A stretch of 64,000 nucleotides of DNA from Paraphaeosphaeria minitans. Its lineage: Eukaryota > Ascomycota > Dothideomycetes > Pleosporales > Didymosphaeriaceae. The translations under genes were made by a program, and so were the position numbers. Below are positions 57,601 to 64,000 of this stretch, piece by piece. The stretch is from contig WJXW01000010.1 in assembly GCA_015832175.1 (NCBI GenBank), positions 1,736,001 through 1,800,000 on the forward strand, written 5' to 3'. The notes under the pieces were generated by a model. The model saw only the letters and a list, made by a program, of their open reading frames with translations, was not told the origin of the DNA and did not search any database. The stretch's first letter is position 1. Each line of letters opens with the position of its first letter.

Positions 57601-60600
57601 TAAGATAAGCAGGACTTATAATATTAGAGAAAGAAGTACCCTATATTATCTATGTTATAAATAGATTCCTAATGCCTAAGACACCTTAAATATACTAGGA
57701 GGTCACTACTACAATAATAGTCTAAGGACATAGAGAGGAACTTATCTTAGATGTCTTACTAGGATCTAAGCATAAGTTAGTCTTAGGATTACTTTAGTTA
57801 ATAATATATAACCTATAGATTAACTAGGGTACAAAGAAAATATTATTTAAATGCTATAATTATGTATTATAAGCAAAGCCTACGCATTAACTAAAAATAA
57901 TAGTAGATAAGGGAGTTATTAATAATATGATACTGCGATAGATAGTTAAAAAACAGAAGCACACTTTAGTAGACGCTGGCAGGAACTACTAGGTTAAAAA
58001 GCGTAAGAAGGAGAATAATAGTACACCCCTTACCTTACTAAGAGAGTATAGGAAATAAACATATATATTTACAGAAAAGGAAGGAAAAGTAAACCTACTA
58101 GAATATTAACTCTAGGATCTTACGATAGACCTAGAAGAAGGGAAGACACTACCCTTTAGACTACTATATAGTAAGATAGGAGAAGAACTCCTTAAAGAAC
58201 GTGATTTTATTAAAATAAACTTTAAGAAAGGATATATACAACTATTAAAGTTACTAGCAGTAAGCCCTTTTATATTTATTAAGAAAAAGGATAAATTAGA
58301 CAGACTATACGTTAACTACTAACAACTTAATAATATAATAATAAAGAACTAATATCTACTACTAAATATTGCAGAGTTACAAGATTAACTATCTTAAGCT
58401 AAGATATTTATAATAATAGATTTAAGAGATGGTTACTACCTTATACAAATTAAAAAGGGTAAAGAATAGAAAATAGCGTTTTAATCACACTACAGACTAT
58501 TTAAATATAAGGTTATGCCTTTTAGACTTATAAACGCACTAGTAGCTTTTATAGCACTTATTAATAACGTACTCTATAAATATCTAGACATATTCGTTAT
58601 TACGTATATAGACGATATCCTCGTCTTTTCTAAAAATAAATTGGACTACACTAAGCATGTATAGATAGTACTAGAAGCACTAGACAAAGTATACCTTTAC
58701 ATTAAACTTAAGAAATGTAAGTTTAACGTTAAATAACTTAAATTCCTAGGACACATTATTACTATAGAAGGAATTAAGATAGCACTAAGTAAAGTTGAAT
58801 ATATTAAGAACTAGCTAATACTAAAGACAGCTAAGAATATCTAAGAATTCTTAGGATTCTGTAGATTTAATTAATAATTTATCTAAAATTACGTAAAGGT
58901 TATAATACCTTTAATAAATCTTATAAAGAAAGACGTACCCTTTAAATAGATAAATAAGTACAGAATGTTATTCTAACTCCTTAAGACAGTATGTATTATA
59001 GAACCTGTCCTTATTTATTTTAAAAGCGATAAACTACTGCGCTTTAAAATAAACGCTAGCGATCTTACGCTAGGCGCCTACGCTAAATAAAAATGTAATA
59101 GTAAATAGCACCTAATTACCTATTACTTATACAAATTTAATAACGCTAAAATACAATATAACGTACATAATAAAGAACTCTACGCTATTATTAAAGCTTT
59201 AAAGCACTAGAGGATTTATACGCTTAGTTACTTAACGCTAGAAATCTATATAGATTATAAAAACCTTCTAAGGTTCACGACAACAAAAGAACTTACGCTA
59301 TAATAATAAAAATAGTTATAAACTATAAGGTAGTATAAGTTTAAAATTATCTATATAGCTAGAAAAGAAAATAGCAAAGCAGACACTCTTAGCTAATAAA
59401 GTAATCTAGCAGGAGAAAAAGTAAAAACTTTCTCTGCAATCCTTTGTAAAGCTAAAGATAGATCTCTAGAGCTAATAGTAGAACTAAATTAACTTTTAGT
59501 AATTAACTAAGAAGTTCTGAAACATCTATAGACTAAGATTATCTAACAATACTACAATAACCCTATGTACGGACACCTAGGCATCACAAAAACAATAGAA
59601 CTTATTTAAAAGAATTACACTTTTAAAGAAATTAAGAAAGCTATATTAACTTATATCCGCAAATATACAGAATACTAAAGAAATAAATATAGCACATATC
59701 TTAAATATAGAGAGATGTAAGTAATTAGAATACTAATAGCACTATAAGAAGATATTACTATAAATTTTATTACAAGAATTCTAAACTCTAAGGATCTAAT
59801 AACAGGAATTAAATATAACAGCATACTAGTAATAGTCTACTAACTAACTAAGTATATTAAGCTTATTCTGTGTCTTAAAAGAATAATAGCAAAGGAACTC
59901 GCTTTTCTTATTCTAGACTAACTAGTTAGACACTACAGAATCCTAAAAATAATTATTAGTAATAGAGATAAGCTCTTTACGTTAAATTATTAGACAACGC
60001 TTATAGTCCTGCTTAGAACAAAACAAAAGCTATTAACAGCTTACTATCTACAAATAGACAGATAGACAGAACGTACGAACTAAACTATAGAAACGTACCT
60101 ACGTATCTACTATAATAGTTAAAAGAATAACTAGGTTTTATTACTACCTATAGCACAGTTAGCCTATAATAACAAGGTATTAGTAGTATTAGGACATACA
60201 CTGTTCTATACAAACTATAAAAGACACCTACATCTTTTTAATTAATAATTTCCTACAATAATTAAAGCAAAAGAAGCTATAGATATAGTAGAAAATATAA
60301 AAAAAATACACTAACAACTCTAAGAGAATCTTAAGAAAGCTTAGTAGTAATTAATTTTATATTAAAATAGAAAATAAAAAATAGCACCTTAGCTAAAGAA
60401 GAGGGATAAAGTATATCTGCTTACAAAGAACCTTTAAACTTAGAAGAAAAAACACAAGAAACTAGATTATATTAAGGTTAGACTATTTTATATTTCTAAG
60501 TAAATATTACTAGTAAACTATAAGTTAGAACTACCGCTAGATGCAAAGATACACCTAGTATTCTACGTATTACTACTAGAACTAGCAGACCCTAATACAC

Positions 60601-60782
60601 TAGTTAGAACCGCCTTCTACCACAGAACTAAGGAAGAAAATAAATTTAAGGTTAAAAGAATTCTAGAATATAATTAGTATAGCAACGCGTACCTTATTAA
60701 GTGGAAAGGTTACTTATATAGCAAAAACACCTAGGAACTAGAGAACTACCTAGAAAACTATTAACAAAAAATTAAAGAATTC
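57601..60782 (+). pseudogene. Chromovirus B pol: RT, RNase H, integrase, chromodomain
   Basis: RT spans about 58130-58860, with the active site YIDDILVFS at 58605-58631 (both Asp present) and FLGHII..EGI after it. RNase H lies at 59030-59240 (KINASDLTLGAYAK, NKELYAIIKALKH). Integrase starts with a zinc-binding region at 59568-59690 (YGHLGITKTIELI, YTEY.RNK; the Cys are lost), then the core at about 59800-60250 (QIDRQTERTNQTIETYLR is the family's catalytic-Glu region). The chromodomain at 60629-60782 reads KFKVKRILEYN, IKWKGYLYSKNT. It corresponds to a single polyprotein with gag or a frameshift form; RIP prevents telling. Confidence 0.85.
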
Positions 60783-60877
60783 TACTAACAATCTACATAG
60801 TATAATAACATTTATACCTAAGACAGTAAAGGCACTAGATTATTCTAGAATTCTAATAGGAAATCCTTAAAAGCGCT

Positions 60878-61290
60878 CTATATTGCAGGGGACAAAAAGG
60901 GACCTAAAGGAGTCTTATTAACTACTAGATTAACAGCCTTATAAGATTTAGCCTTTTTAATATTCTTCTCCTTAACTGCTATTACATCCTTAGCACGCTT
61001 ATTTAGTAAGTCTATTTACTAACGTAACTAATTTTTATACATATATATAACTTATAATTTCTCTAACACCTCCTTATAGGCCTTAAACACAGCCTCCTAC
61101 GTTTCTCTTAACTTTTTTATCTATACACGTAATTTCTCTTTCTCTGCTAATAAACGCTTAAACTTAGACTCTAAAACGTATATATTGTAATATTAACCTT
61201 AATAAACATATTCCCTATATTTTCTAGACTAAACATAAACTTTATAAATATAGTTATATTTTATGCATATTAAGCATTTCTTAACTATAA
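60878..61290 (-). pseudogene. Antisense Cys-head/coiled-coil frame in the B 3' cassette
   Basis: On the strand opposite to pol, a frame reads CLICIKYNYIYKVYV and SRKYREYVY (61280-61200; Tyr may stand for Cys), then a strongly charged stretch of heptad character (LESKFKRLLAEKEKLRV, IKKLRET, FKAYKEVLEKL, then IDLLNKRAKDVIAVKEKN), ending NKTPLGPFLSPAI at about 60880. About six or seven TAG/TAA stops occur in nearly 100 codons of the coiled-coil part, all of RIP type. The layout resembles small fungal repeat-associated proteins with a zinc-binding head and coiled-coil tail. No function is known to me. Copy A has an unrelated frame in the same position. Confidence 0.55.
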
Positions 61291-61475
61291 CTTTGCTAAA
61301 GGAGTTAATAAAATTAGTTAAGTAATAGTAATAAGTAGTGCTAGACTTAGAAAGTTATTAGGGCATAATATAAGTAAGCTAACGCTACTTATAACGCAAG
61401 GTAAGCTCTAGTTATAACTAGATATAAGACATAGTTACACGATTTAAGGATAAATCTTAGTAAAGAAGAAGATAA

Positions 61476-61886
61476 TATTAAGATCTAAAGGCTAGGCCTT
61501 CTAGGATCTTTATATGTATCTATATTTATTATTTAAGTAACACGGCACAAAAGGTTATGTAATCTAATTAGTGTGATTAGAGCGCTAAGACAACTAATTA
61601 GACTAAACACTTAATATACTAAGTAACTAATTAGTGCTTAATTAGTTTAATTAGAGTGATTAGTCCACTAATCACTTAAAGTATATAGGAACGCAAGAAT
61701 AGGCTCTCTATACTTATATTTAATCTGTTTATTAATCTATTATTTAGATTCTAGCAGACTAAATTATTAACTTGTTACACTTCGTAAGATACTATTGTAT
61801 TAACAAGACCTTCCACCTTCTGTAAGTACTCCTGCCTAAGAACCAACCTTAACCCTTTAGGACTAGCTACCCTCTTGGATTTAACA
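61476..61886 (+). repeat. 3' LTR of chromovirus B
   Basis: 411 bp, TATTAAGATC...GGATTTAACA, directly followed by GAGAC. It differs from the 5' LTR mainly by transitions. Confidence 0.93.
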
Positions 61887-61891
61887 GAGAC

Positions 61892-64000
61892 TTCCTAGAG
61901 GAACTACAACCTAAGGACGTTATGTAATAATTAATACTACCTCCTTAGCAAAAAGACAAAGTAATATAGCTTTAATAAGTAGAGGAAGTAATAAACATTA
62001 AGGCTATTACCTTAAGAGGAGAGATTGCACAAAAGTACTAGGTAGATAGAGTAGATCTATATAGCCACCTACCCCTTTCTCTAAAATAGCTAAACACTTA
62101 TATAGTATATATAATTGCGTAATATCGCGTAAGCAGCCTTAAAGGTAAAAAGGTAATCTCTTCTTTTACTAAAGATTTTAATAACTAGAAGGAGAGAACC
62201 TTTAATAAAATTAGTTATATAGTAAGAAAAGAGCTTATTACTTTTCTTATAAAGGAAGGCTTTGTTGCTACTAATTCTTTAATAAAGAACACTTATATAA
62301 AGAAACTCTTTAAACTATTATAGCTTAACTATAAGCTATAGACCCTTTACATAATAACGCTGTAACTATAACCTAAACTACTTTATATAATCCTAATAAT
62401 GTAACCTACACTATCTATAAGTAATATATATATATATAGAGTATAGCTAGGGCCTATCCCTATACATGCAAGGATAGAGACACTATATATAGAGCTACAC
62501 TAGTAGTAGTAGCCTAAAACCTAAACTACTTTTACCTAACAAACCACATTATACAAAGAGGCTAGACACTCCTAGTCTCCTTAATAACTAGGAGATTATG
62601 CTTATATTTAGCTAGATAAAATTATTCTCTTTTAGAAGGCTTAGAGTAAAGAAAATAACTACACTAGTAGCCTATATAACATTCTAGTAGACAAGACAAA
62701 AGTCTTTAGAGAACTATACTATAGACTAGGCATACTATAGGACTAGTATATAAACATCTTCCTAGGAATCCTTTCTAATTGTGCGAGCACCTACTACCTA
62801 CATAATATTAGACTAGGACTTCTATAGGATGAATTATACAACAGACTAAATAGGCACTTTAACACTAGTGTTAATTATAATTAGTACTAGATAGACTAGA
62901 CCACTCTTACTTTTAAACACTATAAAAGGGATAATCTAGCTACTATATTATATAAGGCCCTAGAAGTAATAATTAATAAGCTTACTTTAGCCTAAAGGGC
63001 TCTTAGACAAGGCTTTAGTAGTAAACTATAACTATATACTACTATTATATAAGTATGCCGCAGCTATCCTAATTTTAAATAAGCTATATTTCACCCTAAG
63101 AATATAGTAAAAGGCTTATTTAGTAACCTTTATACATTACTCTAAGTTACTAAAGATAGAAAGAAGTTATAGTTCCTCTAAGATAGTAAAAAAGTATACT
63201 ACACTAATTAATAACATAATAATCCTAATTGTATAAGAGAATCTAGCCCCTCTAAAGGCAGATTAACCTTTAGACTAAAAAAAAGAGGTAACTTTAGAAG
63301 TTTAAGCTCTTGTATAAAGTAGAAATGCTTTATATATTATAAAGAAGGATGCTAGTCTACTAACTATCTACTAAGGGATACCTAGTAAGCTAGAAGATAA
63401 TATATATTATTATATACTAACTTTTATAAATATAAACCTTTTAGTATAGATATATAAGTATACATCTTTAACTTTAAAGAAAAGCTAGAGGAAGAAGACT
63501 ATTATATGAAAAAGGAGGAAAATAAATAAGACTAATAAAGTGATAAAAAAAAAGTATAGAAGGCTACTTTATACCTTACTTCTACTACCTACCTTTATCG
63601 CATAACTAGCGAAGACATCTAATATAGCAAGGATAATAAGAATACAGAGGAACCTACATAACTATTTACTATAGCTAGTTAGTATCGTACAAAGTACTAA
63701 GGAGAACTCTAAGATATAGGCGCCACACGAGTGTCTATAGTAAGAAAGGACTAGCTTACTACCTACTTACACAAAAACCTAACTACTAAAGTAGACTAGT
63801 TACTAGGATCTACTAATATTAGCTTTAGAGGACAGGGTTCCTAGACATCTCTAGGCACTATATAAATTACTAACCTTATAGAAATAGTAACCTACTATAT
63901 CTTTAACTCTCTAACACTATTCCTACTATTGCTAGTAGATGCTAATAGACTTAGGGTATACTTTAATAACATCCTAGATATTATTATACAAAGGGACAGT
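61892..64000 (+). pseudogene. Copia 4 gag and start of protease/pol, truncated by the window end
   Basis: Gag reads through RIP stops from about 61950: LRGEIAQKY.VDRVDLY near 62018, TKDFNN, FLIKEGFVATN. The zinc knuckle at about 63322-63365 reads KCFIYYKEGC.STNY. The copia protease active site at 63713-63730 reads DIGATR (family form D-[ST]-G-A), with the following segment (NISFRGQGS, FLLLLVDANRLRVYFNN, about 63810-63960) matching the protease/pre-integrase part of fungal copia polyproteins. It ends at the window edge. The match to copia 1 continues past the joint at which copia 2 and 3 are deleted. Confidence 0.82.

Larger units (their letters stand above)
55178..61886 (+). mobile_element. 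Full-length chromovirus (Ty3/gypsy) B
   Basis: 6709 bp with 411-bp LTRs (55178-55588, 61476-61886) and a perfect target duplication GAGAC (55173-55177, 61887-61891). Domain order is gag, protease, RT, RNase H, integrase, chromodomain, then an antisense cassette. The chromodomain marks it as a chromovirus; this domain is known to steer integration to heterochromatin, which fits the setting. It is the best preserved copy of its family here (RT keeps both Asp), though stops abound. Confidence 0.95.
54166..64000 (+). mobile_element. Copia 4, 5' part of a full-length-type element with nested gypsy insertions, runs off the window
   Basis: 5' LTR 54166-54403, then leader 54404-54744, 55161-55177 and gag from 61892 to the window end. 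The left flank is TATAG (54161-54165); the right flank lies outside. It is split by a solo chromovirus LTR (54745-55155) and by chromovirus B (55178-61886). It is co-linear with copia 1 beyond the point where the deleted copies break, so it still has the start of pol. It is inserted in E2. Confidence 0.9.

Noticed and set aside
1..64000. tRNA, rRNA, centromeric satellite, telomere repeat or replication origin
   Set aside because: No cloverleaf, rRNA core, TTAGGG array or long satellite was seen. Short TTAGGG-like words occur singly in RIP DNA and are not arrays.

Overview
The window looks like part of an AT-rich, repeat-filled compartment of a filamentous ascomycete (Pezizomycotina) genome. 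Three things suggest this. Nearly all of it is built from Ty3/gypsy and Ty1/copia LTR retrotransposons. These carry dense C-to-T and G-to-A changes in CpA/TpG context while CpG steps survive, which is the mark of repeat-induced point mutation (RIP). The one healthy gene has a 57-bp intron with fungal-type splice and branch sites. I cannot name the species.

Layout. 1-3226: remnant of a copia-type element (minus strand) running off the left edge. 3399-24150: a large gypsy element (called G, minus strand) with long LTRs at 3399-4961 and 22808-24150. It holds an unclassified element (E1, plus strand, ending at 10109) and a complete second gypsy element (H, 12245-19440, target duplication CTAAT) inserted just downstream of G's reverse-transcriptase active site. 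24850-29679: a third gypsy element (F, minus strand), cut at its gag zinc knuckle. 29680-51182: pieces of one chromovirus family (D, A, C). The central copy A (30193-49032) is split by three copia insertions, each with its own target duplication. 51183-52907: an island with the only intact protein gene, a SAM-dependent methyltransferase (51711-52595, two exons, 275 aa). 52908-64000: a four-level nest, in which a gypsy LTR fragment was hit by E2, E2 by a copia element (54166 to beyond the window), and that copia by a solo gypsy LTR and a full-length chromovirus B (55178-61886, target duplication GAGAC).

How it fits together. None of the transposon genes is open; their frames are recognised only by reading through TAG/TAA stops that RIP makes from Gln and Trp codons. 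Exact boundaries come from LTR pairs and 5-bp target duplications, found for most of the young insertions. Three observations deserve attention. (1) Chromoviruses A and B share gag-pol but carry unrelated cassettes between the chromodomain and the 3' LTR. In both, the cassette's best reading frame lies on the antisense strand and looks coiled-coil. Two other gypsy families (H, F) show possible equivalents. (2) Two separate copia insertions share one internal deletion of about 4.2 kb that removes protease, integrase, reverse transcriptase and RNase H but keeps gag. This indicates a gag-only derivative mobilised in trans. (3) One of these has a 74-bp duplication of the TATA-containing LTR promoter segment in both LTRs.

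I saw no rRNA, tRNA, CRISPR array or replication origin. Coordinates of LTR elements and of the gene are base-level; those of degraded reading frames are approximate.
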